Source: Planomonospora parontospora
GTDB lineage: Bacteria > Actinomycetota > Actinomycetes > Streptosporangiales > Streptosporangiaceae
Length of the DNA: 64,000 nucleotides
Direction of reading: 5' to 3'
NCBI GenBank assembly: GCA_014647935.1
Contig: BMQD01000002.1
Location: forward strand, 248,001-312,000
A program made the position numbers and the translations under genes. Below, in pieces: positions 1 to 9,209 of the stretch; positions within the stretch are counted from its first letter, which is position 1, and each line of letters starts with the position of its first letter. The notes below the pieces were generated by a model that ran no database searches, was not told the DNA's origin, and saw only the letters and a list, made by a program, of their open reading frames with translations.

Positions 1-429
1 CGCGATCACGCCTTCCAGCACCGACGGGAGCAGGTGGCCCTCGGTGAAGTTCTGCGAGAACCAGCTCGTTCGGATGAGCGTCCAGGTGAGACCGGACTCG
101 CGGACGATCTCCTCGCAGCGCTGCGCGTTGGCCTCGCCCCGCCCGGAGAGCAGCACCAGCCGCTCGACGCCCGCGTCGGCCGCGTACGAGGTCAGCGTCT
201 CTATCGCGGTCGGCGCGCCGGGTGCGGCGAGGTCGGGGAAGAACGAGACGTAGACGGATCCGGCGCCGCGGAGCGCCTCGGACCAGGTGGACGGCTCCTC
301 CCAGACGAAGGGCGGGTCGGAGCGCCGTGAGGCGCCCCGCACCGGGTGGCCGAGCCCGGTGAGGCGGTGGACGATCCGGCGGCCGGTCTTGCCGGTCGAT
401 CCGATGACGAGGGCGGGGCGTCGCCGCAT
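1..429 (-). CDS. NAD(P)-binding NmrA-like oxidoreductase, partial
   Basis: The minus strand reads from an ATG at 429 off the left edge of the window, giving 143 residues of the N-terminal part. The protein opens MRRRPALVIGSTGKTGRR, a Rossmann dinucleotide-binding motif (GxxGxxG type, residues 10-16) typical of atypical short-chain dehydrogenases of the NmrA/azoreductase-like group. Later segments (YVSFFPDLAAPG and LVLLSGRGEANAQ) also fit that group. Substrate is unknown. It is divergent from the AraC regulator at 588, with 158 bp between the starts, so the regulator may control it (inference). The C-terminus lies outside the window. Confidence 0.85.
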   Translation of the reverse strand, partial: MRRRPALVIGSTGKTGRRIVHRLTGLGHPVRGASRRSDPPFVWEEPSTWSEALRGAGSVYVSFFPDLAAPGAPTAIETLTSYAADAGVERLVLLSGRGEANAQRCEEIVRESGLTWTLIRTSWFSQNFTEGHLLPSVLEGVIA

Positions 430-587
430 GGTCGCGTGCTCCTTGAATGAGGGTCCGATCCGACCGGATCGATGTCGAGTCCACTCTGGAGCGGATCGGC
501 TGGACTTCCAATGAAGAAAAGTCCGGATCTCTTTGCCGTTCGTCCAGCTTCGTGGACGATCGGTCACATCAATGGCACCGTGGCACC

Positions 588-1628
588 ATGCCGAGCGCCG
601 TCCGCCAGTTCCCCGCCCCGGCCGATCCCCTCGGCGAGACGCTGCACCTGCTCCGGCTCACGGGCGCCCTCTACTGCCGTGCCGAGCTCACCGCCCCCTG
701 GGGCGTCCAGGTGCCGTCCCTCGAGGGGCTCATGATGTTCTACGTCGTCACCGAGGGCGGGTGCCTGCTCGAGGTCGACGGCGCCGAGCCGCGCCCGCTC
801 CGGCGGGGCAGCCTCACCCTGGTCCCGCACGGCCTCCCACACCGGTTGCGGAGCGGTCCCGAGGCCGGGACCGAACCGCTCTTCGAGATACCGGTGGAGC
901 AGGTCAGCGAGCGGTACGAGATCATGCGCCACGGCGGCGGCGGGGAGTTCACCCACGTCACCTGCGGGGTGGTCCGGCCCGACCACGCGGTGGCCCGGCG
1001 CCTCGTCGAGCGGCTCCCGGACGTCCTGCACCTCGACTCGTGGGACGACGCCGCCGCCGGCTGGCTGGCCGGCACGCTCCACCTCATCTCCCGTGAGGCG
1101 CTCGCGCTGCGGCCGGGCGGGGAGACCGTCATCACCCGGCTCGCCGACGTCCTCGTCATCCAGGCGATCCGGGCCTGGCTCGACTCGTCGCCCGAGGCGA
1201 ACCGGGGCTGGCTGGCCGCCCTGCGGGACGAGCAGGTGGGCCGGGCGCTGCTGCTGATCCACCGCGAGCCCGAACGGGACTGGGACGTCGCCTCCCTCGC
1301 CGGGGAGGCCGGCATGTCGCGCTCGGCCTTCTCCGCGAGGTTCACCGGCCTGGTCGGCGAGTCCGCCATGCGCTACCTCGCCCGATGGCGCCTACAGCTG
1401 GCCCGCGAGCACCTCCGGCGGACGGCGGAGCCGCTCTCGGCCGTCGCCCGCCGGTTCGGCTACCGGTCCGAGGCCGCGTTCTGCCGGGCGTTCAAACGGG
1501 CCTTCGGCGTCTCGCCGGGGAGCGTCCGCCGGGCCGCGCCCGAACCGGCCGTTCCGGTGGGACCGGCGGTGGGAGAGGACCGGGGGCTCAGCTCCGGGCC
1601 GCCGGCTGGCGCACCCCGATGGGGATGA
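588..1628 (+). CDS. AraC-family transcriptional regulator with N-terminal cupin domain
   Basis: This 346-residue protein has an N-terminal cupin ligand-binding half (about residues 10-190, including [12 protein letters not shown]) and a C-terminal double helix-turn-helix of AraC type (about 230-330; [17 protein letters not shown] and [20 protein letters not shown]). The architecture matches the cupin_6/AraC_binding group that often controls an adjacent oxidoreductase, here the divergent NmrA-like gene. I chose the ATG at 588, where similarity to the cupin domain begins; an in-frame ATG further upstream would add unrelated sequence. There is no clear Shine-Dalgarno. The last 41 bp overlap, in convergent orientation, the 3' end of the siderophore ATPase gene. 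Confidence 0.85.
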   Translation: MPSAVRQFPAPADPLGETLHLLRLTGALYCRAELTAPWGVQVPSLEGLMMFYVVTEGGCLLEVDGAEPRPLRRGSLTLVPHGLPHRLRSGPEAGTEPLFEIPVEQVSERYEIMRHGGGGEFTHVTCGVVRPDHAVARRLVERLPDVLHLDSWDDAAAGWLAGTLHLISREALALRPGGETVITRLADVLVIQAIRAWLDSSPEANRGWLAALRDEQVGRALLLIHREPERDWDVASLAGEAGMSRSAFSARFTGLVGESAMRYLARWRLQLAREHLRRTAEPLSAVARRFGYRSEAAFCRAFKRAFGVSPGSVRRAAPEPAVPVGPAVGEDRGLSSGPPAGAPRWG

Positions 1629-2385
1629 CCAGCGGGGTGCCCGCGACCGGATCCTCGATGACCTTGGCGTCGAGGTCGAAGACCTCCGAGAGCAGCGACT
1701 CGGTGAGCACCTCCGCCGGGGCGCCCGCGGCGATGACCCGGCCGCCGCGCATGGCGACCAGCCGGTCGGCGTAGCGGGCGGCCAGGTTGAGGTCGTGCAG
1801 GACCATCACGACGGTACGGCCCAGCTCGCCGTGGAGCCTGCGGACGAGTTCCAGCACCTCGATCTGGTGCGCCAGGTCCAGGAAGGTCGTCGGCTCGTCG
1901 AGCAGGAGCAGGTCGGTGCCCTGCGCGAGGGCCATGGAGATCCAGGCGCGCTGGCGCTGGCCGCCGGAGAGCTCGTCCAGCGGGCGCTCGCCCAGGTCGA
2001 GCAGGCCCGTCATGGACAGCGCCTCGCTCACCGCGGACTCGTCGTCGGACGACCACTGCCGGTACCAGGTCTGGTGCGGGTGCCGTCCCCGGGCCACCAG
2101 GTCGGCCACGGTCAGCCCCTCGGGGGCCGTCGGCGCCTGCGGGAGCACGCCGAGGACCTTGGCGACCTCCTTGGTGGGCATGCGGTCGATGCGCTTGCCG
2201 TCCAGCAGCACCTCGCCGCCGGAGGGCTTGAGCAGCCGCCCCAGCGCCCGGAGCAGCGTGGACTTGCCGCACCCGTTGGGGCCGATGATCGTGGTCACCG
2301 TGCCGGTCTCGATGCCCAGGTCGAGTCCGTCGACGATGACGCGGTCGCCGTACCCCAGCCTGACGTCGACGGCTTGAAGTCTCAT
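1588..2385 (-). CDS. Iron-siderophore ABC transporter ATP-binding protein (FecE/FepC type)
   Basis: The 265-residue protein is the cytoplasmic ATPase of an iron(III)-siderophore importer. Walker [10 protein letters not shown] lies at residues 35-43, the signature LSGGQ at 139-143 and Walker B LLLLDEP at 159-165, followed by the H-loop in [10 protein letters not shown]. Length and motif order match FecE/FepC/FhuC. The ATG at 2385 overlaps the stop of the upstream permease gene (ATGA), so translation is probably coupled. It is the last gene of a three-gene minus-strand operon. It is the only siderophore-type ATPase in the window, which matters because the second siderophore cluster (54-60 kb) has none. 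Confidence 0.93.
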   Translation of the reverse strand: MRLQAVDVRLGYGDRVIVDGLDLGIETGTVTTIIGPNGCGKSTLLRALGRLLKPSGGEVLLDGKRIDRMPTKEVAKVLGVLPQAPTAPEGLTVADLVARGRHPHQTWYRQWSSDDESAVSEALSMTGLLDLGERPLDELSGGQRQRAWISMALAQGTDLLLLDEPTTFLDLAHQIEVLELVRRLHGELGRTVVMVLHDLNLAARYADRLVAMRGGRVIAAGAPAEVLTESLLSEVFDLDAKVIEDPVAGTPLVIPIGVRQPAARS

Positions 2386-3605
2386 GAACGGGCCTCTCTG
2401 CGCACGCGGACGAGAAGGTAGATCAGATAGGGGGCGCCGAGGACGGCGGTGACCACGCCCACCGGCAGCTCGACGGGGCTGAACGCGGTCCGCGCGGCCA
2501 GGTCGGCGGCGGTGGTGAGGACGGCGCCGGTCAGCGCGGAGACCACCAGCGGGGGCTGGGCCGTACCGGCCAGGCGGAGCGCGATCTGCGGGGCGGCCAG
2601 CGCGACGAAGGCGACGGGCCCGGCGGAGGCCGTGGCGACCGCGGCGAGCAGCACGGCGGCGAGGATCATCAGGCCGCGCGCGAGGTTCATCCGCACGCCC
2701 AGCCCGGTCACCGTGTCGTCGCCGAAGCGCAGCGCGCCGAGCGAGCGGGTGCCCAGCAGCGTCAGCGGGACGAGCACGGCCAGGGCGAGCGCGACCGGAT
2801 GGACGTGCTCCCAGCCCCGGCCGTGCAGCGAGCCGCTGATCCAGACCATGGCGCGGCTGCTGTCGTTGACGTCGCCGACGGTCAGCAGCCAGTACTTGAC
2901 GTTGCCGAACACGGCGGTGACGCCGATGCCGACCAGGACCAGGCGGTAGCCGTCCAGCCCGCCCCGCCAGGCCAGCAGGTAGACGGCCAGCGCGCCGGCC
3001 AGGCCGCCCGCCAGGGCCAGCGCCGGGATGCCGAACGTGACCAGGGCGCCGCTGGGCCCGCCGGCGGTGCTCCCCGCCGCCACGATGGCCGCGACCACGG
3101 CCACGCTGGCGCCGGTGGTGACGCCGAGGATGTCGGGACTGGCCAGCGGGTTGCGGGCGACGGCCTGGGTGATCGCGCCGGACAGCGCGAACGCCGTGCC
3201 GACCAGCGCGCCGGTGAGCGCGCGGGGGAGCCGGAGCTCCATCACCACGAAGTGGGCCGGTCCGTCTCCGGCGATCGCCTGGAACACCTCGGGCACCGTC
3301 ATCGGCAGGTCGCCGATGCGCATGCCCAGCCCCATCAGCAGCAGCGCGGCGGCCAGCAGGACCAGGCAGACGGCTGCCGAGCGCAGGCGGAGCAGCCACG
3401 AGGCGGGACCGAGGCGGACCGGCCGCTCGCGCGGGAGCCGCAGGCGGGCGGAGGAAGCCTCGGCGCCGCGGGGAGGGCCGCCGGGAGGGTCTTCGGCGAG
3501 GCTGCCGCGGAGGCCACCGGGAGGGTCTTCGGGAAGGGCACCGCGGAGGCCGCCGGGGGGGTCTTCGGGAAGGGCGCCGGTGCCGCCGCCGGGGAGGAGG
3601 GTCAC
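2382..3605 (-). CDS. Iron-siderophore ABC transporter permease (FecCD family) with repeat-bearing N-terminus
   Basis: A FecCD-family permease with about ten predicted membrane segments. Family hallmarks are [19 protein letters not shown], the segment [18 protein letters not shown], and [16 protein letters not shown] near the end. I place the start at the GTG at 3605, which overlaps the stop of the preceding permease (GTGA), giving 407 residues. That is longer than the usual 330-360 because the first 80 or so residues are a hydrophilic Pro/Gly-rich extension holding three 12-residue repeats. Initiation further downstream cannot be excluded, but the tight coupling favours 3605. It pairs with the next permease to form the membrane channel. 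Confidence 0.9.
   Translation of the reverse strand: MTLLPGGGTGALPEDPPGGLRGALPEDPPGGLRGSLAEDPPGGPPRGAEASSARLRLPRERPVRLGPASWLLRLRSAAVCLVLLAAALLLMGLGMRIGDLPMTVPEVFQAIAGDGPAHFVVMELRLPRALTGALVGTAFALSGAITQAVARNPLASPDILGVTTGASVAVVAAIVAAGSTAGGPSGALVTFGIPALALAGGLAGALAVYLLAWRGGLDGYRLVLVGIGVTAVFGNVKYWLLTVGDVNDSSRAMVWISGSLHGRGWEHVHPVALALAVLVPLTLLGTRSLGALRFGDDTVTGLGVRMNLARGLMILAAVLLAAVATASAGPVAFVALAAPQIALRLAGTAQPPLVVSALTGAVLTTAADLAARTAFSPVELPVGVVTAVLGAPYLIYLLVRVRREARS
3471..3578 (-). repeat. Three 36-bp tandem repeats inside the permease N-terminus
   Basis: The permease reading frame at residues 10-45 repeats a 12-residue unit: [12 protein letters not shown], again [12 protein letters not shown], then the variant [12 protein letters not shown]. 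The DNA period is 36 bp, so the repeats keep the frame. They lie in the cytoplasmic N-terminal tail and look like recent slippage or duplication rather than a conserved domain. Confidence 0.85.
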
Positions 3606-4663
3606 AGGCGCACCGGCTTCCTGCGGCGGACCAGGGCGACGAAGAACGGCGCGCCGGTCAGCGCGAGCACGACGCCGACCTCCAGCTCGCCGGGGCGGGC
3701 GACGACCCGGCCGACCACGTCGGCCAGGAGGAGGGCGGTCGCGCCGGCCAGCCCGGAGTACGGCAGGAGCCAGCGGTGGTCCGGGCCGGACAGGGGACGG
3801 ACCAGGTGCGGGACCATCAGGCCGACGAAGGCGAGCGAGCCGCAGGCCGCGACCGCGCCGCCGGTGAGCAGGGTGACCGCGGCGACGCCGACCGCGCGGG
3901 TCAGCGCGACGTTCTGGCCGAGGGCGCGGGCGACGTCCTCGCCGAGGGAGAGCGCGTTGAGGCCGGGGGCGTTGACGAGCGCCAGGACCAGGCCGGCGGC
4001 GATGAACGGCAGCACCTGCCAGGCGGTCTCGGCGCCGCGTGCGGCGATGGAGCCCGTCTGCCAGAACCGGAAGACGTCCATGGCCTGGTCGTCGGCGAGC
4101 ACGAGGGCCGAGGTGAGGCCGTAGAGGAAGGCGCTGACCGCGGTGCCGGCCAGGGCCAGGGTGACCGGGGTGGGCCCGCCGCGCCCGCCGGCCATGCCGA
4201 GCGCGAAGACGCCCACGCTGGCGACCAGGGCGCCCGCCATGCCGAACCAGACGTAGGAGTAGAGGCCGGTGACGCCCAGGACCATGATGCTCAGCACCAT
4301 CGCGAACGCGGCCCCCTGGGTGACGCCGAGCAGCCCGGGGTCGGCCAGGGGGTTGCGGGTGTGGCCCTGCATGAGCGCGCCCGCGACGCCGAGCGCGACC
4401 CCGGCCAGGATGCCCAGCGCCGTCCTGGGCACCCGCAGCGAGCGGACGATGATGTCGCTCTCGGTGCCGGTCGGCCCGGTGAGCCCGTGCCAGACGCCGG
4501 AGAGCGGGACGGACTTGGCGCCGATCGCGATGCTCAGCACGACCGCCGCGGCGAGGGCGGCGGACAGCCCGGCCAGGACGAGCAGGAGCCGTCCCCGGCG
4601 GGCCTGGAGCGTCCGTGCGCGACCGGGGGACGGCGGCCGCGCCGCGGCTACCGCTGTGCTCAC
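3602..4663 (-). CDS. Iron-siderophore ABC transporter permease (FecCD family)
   Basis: A 353-residue FecCD permease with about nine or ten membrane segments. Hallmarks are [36 protein letters not shown] and [14 protein letters not shown]. Two GTG codons (4669 and 4663) are possible starts; I prefer 4663 because the GAGAGG ribosome site lies seven bases upstream of it but directly abuts the other. It is the first gene of the minus-strand permease-permease-ATPase operon, divergent from the binding lipoprotein at 4773. Two iron boxes in the shared intergenic region predict repression of both transcripts by an iron-loaded DtxR/IdeR/DmdR-type repressor. Confidence 0.93.
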   Translation of the reverse strand: MSTAVAAARPPSPGRARTLQARRGRLLLVLAGLSAALAAAVVLSIAIGAKSVPLSGVWHGLTGPTGTESDIIVRSLRVPRTALGILAGVALGVAGALMQGHTRNPLADPGLLGVTQGAAFAMVLSIMVLGVTGLYSYVWFGMAGALVASVGVFALGMAGGRGGPTPVTLALAGTAVSAFLYGLTSALVLADDQAMDVFRFWQTGSIAARGAETAWQVLPFIAAGLVLALVNAPGLNALSLGEDVARALGQNVALTRAVGVAAVTLLTGGAVAACGSLAFVGLMVPHLVRPLSGPDHRWLLPYSGLAGATALLLADVVGRVVARPGELEVGVVLALTGAPFFVALVRRRKPVRL

Positions 4664-4717
4664 CCGCACCCCTCTCGTCCACCGGTCGTTTGCCGGAACC
4701 GCTCCGAGTATGCCAGT

Positions 4718-4756
4718 TTAGGCATGGCTAAGCTAAATGAGGTTAGCCTTACCTGC
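4718..4756. promoter_or_regulatory. Two iron boxes (DtxR/IdeR-type operators), 20 bp apart
   Basis: TTAGGCATGGCTAAGCTAA at 4718-4736 matches the IdeR/DmdR consensus TTAGGTTAGGCTAACCTAA at 15 of 19 positions. TGAGGTTAGCCTTACCTGC at 4738-4756 matches at 14 of 19. The starts are exactly 20 bp apart. They lie between the divergent permease and lipoprotein genes and would overlap both promoters. Repression under iron sufficiency is inferred from the family. Confidence 0.85.
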
Positions 4757-4772
4757 CTGAGAGGATCTCCAG

Positions 4773-5783
4773 ATGAGAGCGCTACGTACGCTGACCGTGA
4801 GTGTGGCGGGAGCCGTACTGGCTCTCGGACTAGCGGCCTGCGGGTCGGACACCTCCGGTACGGCGGGCGGCACGACCACCGCGGCGCCCTCGGCGCCCGC
4901 GGCCGACGGCGCGTCCTACCCGCGGACGGTGAAGCACGCCATGGGCGAGACCGAGATCCCGGCGCAGCCCAAGCGGGTCGTCGCGCTCGACCAGAGCTTC
5001 GTCGATGCGGTGCTGACGCTGGACACCGAGGTCGTCGGCTACACCGTCTACCGGGGCATCGACGAGAAGCTCCCCGACTACCTGGCCCCGGTCATGGACC
5101 AGGCGCAGAACATCAAGCCGGTCGGCACCCTGGAGGCGCCGAGCCTGGAGCAGATCATCGCGCTCAAGCCCGATCTGATCGTCTCGGCGAAGATCCGCCA
5201 CGAGGCGCTGTACGACAAGCTCACACAGATCGCGCCGACGGTGTTCAGCGAGACCACCGGCGCCATCTGGAAGGACAACCTCCGGCTGATGGGCCGGGCC
5301 CTGGGCAAGGAGGCCCTCGCCGACGAGCGGATCAAGGCCTACGAGGACCGCGCGGCCAAGATCGGCGAGGCCGTCAAGGCCAAGGAGGGGGAGATGCCCA
5401 CCGTCTCCGTCGCCCGGTTCGCCGGTGAGCCGACCGTCCGCCTGTACGTGGAGAACTCCTACTCCGGCCTGGTGCTGAAGGACGTCGGCTTCCCGCGCCC
5501 CGAGGGCCAGCCGACCACCACTGAGACGATCATGGTGCCGATCAGCGAGGAGAACATCCCGCAGCTCGACGCCGACCACATCTTCGTCGTCTCCTACCCG
5601 GACCCGGAGGTCCAGGCGATCCAGAAGAAGTTCCAGACCAACCCGCTCTGGGGCAAGCTCAAGGGCGAGCAGCACGTGGTCGACGACACCACCTGGATGG
5701 CGGCCGTCGGCCTCCAGGGTGCCCACGTCGTCCTCGACGACCTGGCGAAGATCTTCGAGGTCGACCCGGCCAAGGCCGGCTGA
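4773..5783 (+). CDS. Iron-siderophore substrate-binding lipoprotein (FecB/FepB type)
   Basis: The 336-residue protein starts with a lipoprotein signal peptide ending in the lipobox LAAC (Cys23), followed by a Ser/Thr/Ala-rich linker. The rest is a class III periplasmic-binding fold (Fe3+-siderophore type), with AQPKRVVALDQSFVDAVL at the start of lobe 1 and LEQIIALKPDLIVSA typical of the family. It captures a ferric siderophore outside the membrane and delivers it to the two permeases encoded divergently. The ATG at 4773 follows the two iron boxes. The chemical class of ligand cannot be read from the sequence. Confidence 0.93.
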   Translation: MRALRTLTVSVAGAVLALGLAACGSDTSGTAGGTTTAAPSAPAADGASYPRTVKHAMGETEIPAQPKRVVALDQSFVDAVLTLDTEVVGYTVYRGIDEKLPDYLAPVMDQAQNIKPVGTLEAPSLEQIIALKPDLIVSAKIRHEALYDKLTQIAPTVFSETTGAIWKDNLRLMGRALGKEALADERIKAYEDRAAKIGEAVKAKEGEMPTVSVARFAGEPTVRLYVENSYSGLVLKDVGFPRPEGQPTTTETIMVPISEENIPQLDADHIFVVSYPDPEVQAIQKKFQTNPLWGKLKGEQHVVDDTTWMAAVGLQGAHVVLDDLAKIFEVDPAKAG

Positions 5784-5799
5784 CCGCGTCCCGTGGACG

Positions 5800-5829
5800 A
5801 GCCCGGCACCGTTGCGGTGCCGGGCTTTT
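5800..5829 (+). terminator. Rho-independent terminator after the binding lipoprotein
   Basis: A 12-bp perfect stem (AGCCCGGCACCG paired with CGGTGCCGGGCT) with a three-base loop is followed by TTT. It lies 17 bp after the stop codon at 5783. Confidence 0.9.
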
Positions 5830-5925
5830 CCGTATGAAAGATCGCAAAAGGGTGGCCTTCTCCCGTCTGCTCTTGATTAACTTCCCGTTCATGGGCATCG
5901 CGGAGAGAACGGGAGGCCGACGCGG

Positions 5926-6324
5926 ATGGTCGAGGTCGACGCGGAGAAGCTGAGGAGCGCGACGGACGAGCTGATCGCCACGCTGCTGCCCCTCGCGGAG
6001 GACGCCAGCACGCTGGCCGACGGGACCCACCTGAGCGCCTACCAGTGGGGCGCCATCGGCGCGGCCACGGTCGCCGGCAACTACACCCCCGCCCGCGAGT
6101 ACCAGGCCCGGCAGCTGAAGGACTTCGTCGCGTGCCTCAACGGCGTCCACGCGGGCCTGCTCAGCGTGGTGGCCCACTACCGGGCGGCCGAGCTCGCCGC
6201 CCTGCAGGCCGCCGCCGACGTGGAGAACAAGGTCCAGAAGGTGGCCGATCTCCAGGCGAAGCTCCGCCAGGACCAGGCGGACCTGGCGGAGGCCCGCAAG
6301 AAGGACCAGGGACTGACGGACTAG
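5926..6324 (+). CDS. Small helical protein of unknown function, WXG/ESX-like
   Basis: A 132-residue acidic, almost wholly helical protein with no signal peptide. A single Trp-Gly (AYQWGAIG, about residue 41) sits between two helices. The C-terminal 40 residues (ENKVQKVADLQAKLRQDQ onward) are a predicted coiled coil. The helix-turn-helix shape and small size recall ESX/WXG100 partners of type VII secretion, but the WxG spacing is not canonical. The ATG at 5926 follows GGGAGG. The next gene, 46 bp downstream, also carries a WXG-like motif, so the two probably work together. No function is assigned. Confidence 0.7.
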   Translation: MVEVDAEKLRSATDELIATLLPLAEDASTLADGTHLSAYQWGAIGAATVAGNYTPAREYQARQLKDFVACLNGVHAGLLSVVAHYRAAELAALQAAADVENKVQKVADLQAKLRQDQADLAEARKKDQGLTD

Positions 6325-6370
6325 CGCGGCTGCGGACGGCAGGCGGAGAACACGGACGGGGGAGGGATCC

Positions 6371-7201
6371 ATGGCGGGAGAAGAGCCGCTCACCGGCCTG
6401 ATCGGCCAGACGGCGGTCATCGCCGGGATGAAGGCGCTGGGCACCTACGGGCCGGCTTGGGCGTCGACCATGGCCAAGATCCAGCTGGCGGGCAAGCTCG
6501 CCAAGCCGGCGGCGGGTGCGGGAGCCGTCTGGCTGCTCGCCCAGCCGTGGGGCGACGAGCAGATCACCAAGGTGTGGAACGACTGGCGCACGGTCAACCT
6601 CAAGCTGATGCACCTGCGGATGCGGGAGTGGGACACCAAGCTCAAGGCGGTCCAGGACGCCTGGCCCGAGGGGGCCGACCGCAGGGCGTTCGACCGCTTC
6701 ATGGCGGTGGTCTTCCACGAGGTCATCCAGACGGAGAACGCCGCCGCGCAGATGGCCACCTCCGTGCAGAACGCCCAGTCGGAGATCCACAAGATCGTCG
6801 ACAACGCCGGGACGGTCATCAACGCCCTGCTGGGCGTCATCATCACCTCGGAGATCATGCAGCTGATCGGGAGCCGCATGCAGGTCATCGGGGCGGCCAA
6901 CCCCACCCCCGCCGGCGTCGCGCTGGTGACGAAGGGGAAGGCGATCCAGAGCATGGCCGAGGCCACGAAGGACTCGTCCGGCCTCATCCTCATGGGCACG
7001 GCGGTCAACGCGGTCGTCGGCGCGACCGCGGCGCTCATCTTCAGCCTCGGCAACCTGTCGGCGCTGATGAGCGCGGACAACCAGTTCCCGCTGCCGCAGG
7101 CCAACCTGGACAGCGACGGCACCGACGGCAGGACGGACTTCGACGACATCCGGCGCCGCAGCGTGCAGCAGTCCGGCAGTGAGGGCTGGAGCCGCATCTG
7201 A
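6371..7201 (+). CDS. Hypothetical protein with WXG-like segment and hydrophobic C-terminal half
   Basis: The 276-residue protein has a strong ribosome site (GGGGGAGGG) before its ATG. An amphipathic helical region (about 55-150) contains VWNDW, MREWDTKLKAVQDAW and WPEGADRRAFDRFM, the last resembling the W-x-G-x-A-F signature of WXG100 proteins. Two hydrophobic stretches follow (about 150-175 and 210-240), then a hydrophilic tail of about 35 residues. It lies 46 bp after the small helical protein and is probably co-transcribed. A comparable layout, a W-containing helical part followed by hydrophobic segments, recurs in the protein at 53214. A role in type VII-like export or as a membrane-active effector is possible but unproven. 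Confidence 0.7.
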   Translation: MAGEEPLTGLIGQTAVIAGMKALGTYGPAWASTMAKIQLAGKLAKPAAGAGAVWLLAQPWGDEQITKVWNDWRTVNLKLMHLRMREWDTKLKAVQDAWPEGADRRAFDRFMAVVFHEVIQTENAAAQMATSVQNAQSEIHKIVDNAGTVINALLGVIITSEIMQLIGSRMQVIGAANPTPAGVALVTKGKAIQSMAEATKDSSGLILMGTAVNAVVGATAALIFSLGNLSALMSADNQFPLPQANLDSDGTDGRTDFDDIRRRSVQQSGSEGWSRI

Positions 7202-7203
7202 CC

Positions 7204-7240
7204 GGCGGCCGGCGGGGCACCGCGTGCCCCGCCGGCCGCC
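7204..7240. terminator. Bidirectional terminator between convergent genes
   Basis: A 17-bp perfect GC-rich stem starting GGCGGCCGGCGGGGCA with a three-base loop lies between the stop of the WXG-like gene (7201) and the stop of the convergent YbaB-like gene (7247). There is no U-tract, which is common in actinobacteria. Confidence 0.75.
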
Positions 7241-7246
7241 CGGGCG

Positions 7247-7693
7247 TCAGCTCCCGTATTTGTCGCGCAACTCCTGCAGGCCGCGCAGCGCCTCGGAGAC
7301 GCGCGGGTCGGACGTGATCGAGGAGTCGACGTCCATGCGCGGCAGCCTGCCCTGGAGCGACTCGCTGAACCCGTTGGCCCGGCCGATGACGGGCTCGAGC
7401 ACCTCGGTCATCCGGGCCGTGGCCCGCTCGGTGGCGGTGGTGGAGGCCTCCATGATGGCCTCGGCCAGCGCCGCGGAGCCCAGCCGCATGGCCCGCGGGT
7501 CGATGTCCACCCCGAGCAGCGCGCCGCCCGGGGCGACCTCGACCCGCACCAGGCCGTCGGCGGCCTCGCCGCGTCCCCGCAGGTCGGCGAGCTCCTCGTA
7601 GATCTTCTCGTAGTGCCGGGAGACCGCGCCGAAATCGTCGAGCAGCCGATCGACGTCGGCGTTCCCGGTCCGCCCGGGACGATCATGTGACAT
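7247..7693 (-). CDS. YbaB/EbfC-like nucleoid-associated protein
   Basis: A 148-residue protein with an N-terminal helical segment (DVDRLLDDFGAVSRHYEKIY), then the strand-rich core LVRVEVAPGGALLGVDIDPRAM and a helical segment, which is the YbaB fold (dimeric DNA-binding). It is longer than classical YbaB (about 105 residues) because of a C-terminal extension. I chose the ATG at 7693, which follows AAGGGG; an ATG ten codons upstream lacks a site. In actinobacteria such divergent YbaB proteins often neighbour WXG100/ESX-type genes, as here (established tendency, my recollection). It is not the recombination-linked ybaB, since recR and dnaX are absent. Confidence 0.8.
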   Translation of the reverse strand: MSHDRPGRTGNADVDRLLDDFGAVSRHYEKIYEELADLRGRGEAADGLVRVEVAPGGALLGVDIDPRAMRLGSAALAEAIMEASTTATERATARMTEVLEPVIGRANGFSESLQGRLPRMDVDSSITSDPRVSEALRGLQELRDKYGS

Positions 7694-7758
7694 GTCGCGC
7701 ACCCCTTCTCTCGGCCGCTTCAAGATCCGTCCATGCGGTGCTCACCCTATGGCAGGCA

Positions 7759-7785
7759 GGCCGTCCCGCCCCGGGCGGGACGGCC
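7759..7785 (-). terminator. Hairpin terminator of the Cds1-like gene
   Basis: A 12-bp perfect stem (GGCCGTCCCGCC with GGCGGGACGGCC) and a three-base loop lie downstream of the minus-strand stop at 7867 and upstream of the YbaB-like start. Confidence 0.65.
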
Positions 7786-7866
7786 TCCGCGGCGGTCCCG
7801 CCGGGGAGGCGGCCTCTCGGGGTCTCCCACCGGGAGGCCCCTTCCCGGACCTTCAGGACCCGGCTT

Positions 7867-8943
7867 TCAGGACCCGGAGAGGAAGGCGCGGAACTCGGCC
7901 AGGTGCGGGGCGATGTCCAGGCCGCGGCCGGCCAGCCAGGCGTCGTCGGCGTAGGTGCCGCGGTAGCGCTCGCCGCCGTCGCAGATCAGCGTCACCACGC
8001 TGCCCCGCTCGCCCGCCTCGCGCATCTCCCGGATGAGCTGTACGGCCGCCGCCACGTTGGTTCCGGTGGAACCGCCCACGTCCCGGCCGGTGACCTCGCG
8101 GACCCAGCGCATGGCGGCGACGGACCGGGCGTCGGGGACCTGGATCATGCGGTCGATCACGGCGGGCATGAAGGACGGCTCGACCCGGGGGCGGCCGATG
8201 CCCTCGATGATGGAGCCGGGGGCGGTGACCTCGGGGTCGCCGGAGCACCAGGAGGGGTAGAAGGCCGAGCCCTCGGGGTCCACCACGGCCAGCCGGGTGG
8301 CGTGGCGGCGGTAGCGGATGTAGCGGCCGATCGTGGAGGAGGTGCCGCCGGTCCCGGCGCCGACCACGATCCAGGCGGGCTCGGGGTGGGGCTCCATCGC
8401 CATCTGGTTGAAGATGCTCTCGGCGATGTTGTTGTTGCCGCGCCAGTCGGTGGCCCGCTCGGCGTAGGTGAACTGGTCCATGAAGTGGCCGCCCGTCTCG
8501 GCGGCCAGCCGCCGGGACTCGGAGTAGATCGTCCCGGGATCGTCCACCAGGTGGCACTTGCCGCCGTGGAACTCGATCAGGGCGATCTTCTCGGGCGAGG
8601 TGGAGGCGGGCATCACCGCGATGAACGGCAGGCCGAGCAGGCGGGCGAAGTAGGCCTCGCTCACCGCGGTCGACCCGCTGGAGGCCTCCACGACCGTGGT
8701 GGACGGGCCGATCCAGCCGCCGGCCAGGCCGTACAGGAACAACGAGCGGGCCAGGCGGTGCTTGAGTGAACCGGTGGGGTGGACGGACTCGTCTTTCAGG
8801 TAGAGGTTTACTCCCCAGTGCGCGGGCAGCGGAAAGACGTGGAGATGAGTGTCGCAGCTACGGTTGGCGTCGGCCTCGACGAGGCGGATGGCCTCGGCCA
8901 CCCAGGAGCGGGTCTCGGGGTCGTGTCGGTCCACGTATCGCAT
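7867..8943 (-). CDS. PLP-dependent cysteine synthase-family enzyme (Cds1-like)
   Basis: The 358-residue protein is a fold-type II PLP enzyme. The Schiff-base lysine is Lys61 in [22 protein letters not shown] is the substrate or phosphate loop, and [14 protein letters not shown] is the glycine-rich PLP-phosphate loop. The start [15 protein letters not shown] and the length resemble mycobacterial Cds1 (Rv3684), a cysteine desulfhydrase that releases H2S, more than biosynthetic CysK or CysM. The distinction from cysteine synthase is an inference. The ATG at 8943 was chosen because the upstream in-frame extension lies in the AT-rich promoter region. It is a single-gene transcript. Confidence 0.85.
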   Translation of the reverse strand: MRYVDRHDPETRSWVAEAIRLVEADANRSCDTHLHVFPLPAHWGVNLYLKDESVHPTGSLKHRLARSLFLYGLAGGWIGPSTTVVEASSGSTAVSEAYFARLLGLPFIAVMPASTSPEKIALIEFHGGKCHLVDDPGTIYSESRRLAAETGGHFMDQFTYAERATDWRGNNNIAESIFNQMAMEPHPEPAWIVVGAGTGGTSSTIGRYIRYRRHATRLAVVDPEGSAFYPSWCSGDPEVTAPGSIIEGIGRPRVEPSFMPAVIDRMIQVPDARSVAAMRWVREVTGRDVGGSTGTNVAAAVQLIREMREAGERGSVVTLICDGGERYRGTYADDAWLAGRGLDIAPHLAEFRAFLSGS

Positions 8944-9209
8944 GCCCCCAAAGGTAGTCCTACCAGGTGTTATGTGATACCAGACACATTCTCTGTCAAG
9001 TCGAGTGAAGGATGTTACGATAACGATACTTGTCCGACTGTAGGGCGTGTCGCATCCGCCCACGGCAGGGGCACCCATCGACCTTTCGACCGTGCGGAAT
9101 CCTTAACGGCCCTCTTACGACGCCGATGGGACCATGAGCCGGACCGTCGAGAAGACTGTGCCGCATCCGGGGCAGGCGGTCATGGGGGGAAGAACACGAG
9201 GGGGATGAC

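Noticed and set aside
3776-5428. Long open frame on the plus strand opposite the permease genes
   Set aside because: It is antisense to two clearly conserved membrane protein genes, has Gly/Arg/Asp-rich low-complexity content and no recognisable domain; in 72 % GC DNA such frames are expected.
9096-9121. GGAAT that could be a SigR -35 for sigma autoregulation
   Set aside because: Eighteen bases downstream the sequence reads GAC rather than GTT, so half of the promoter is missing.
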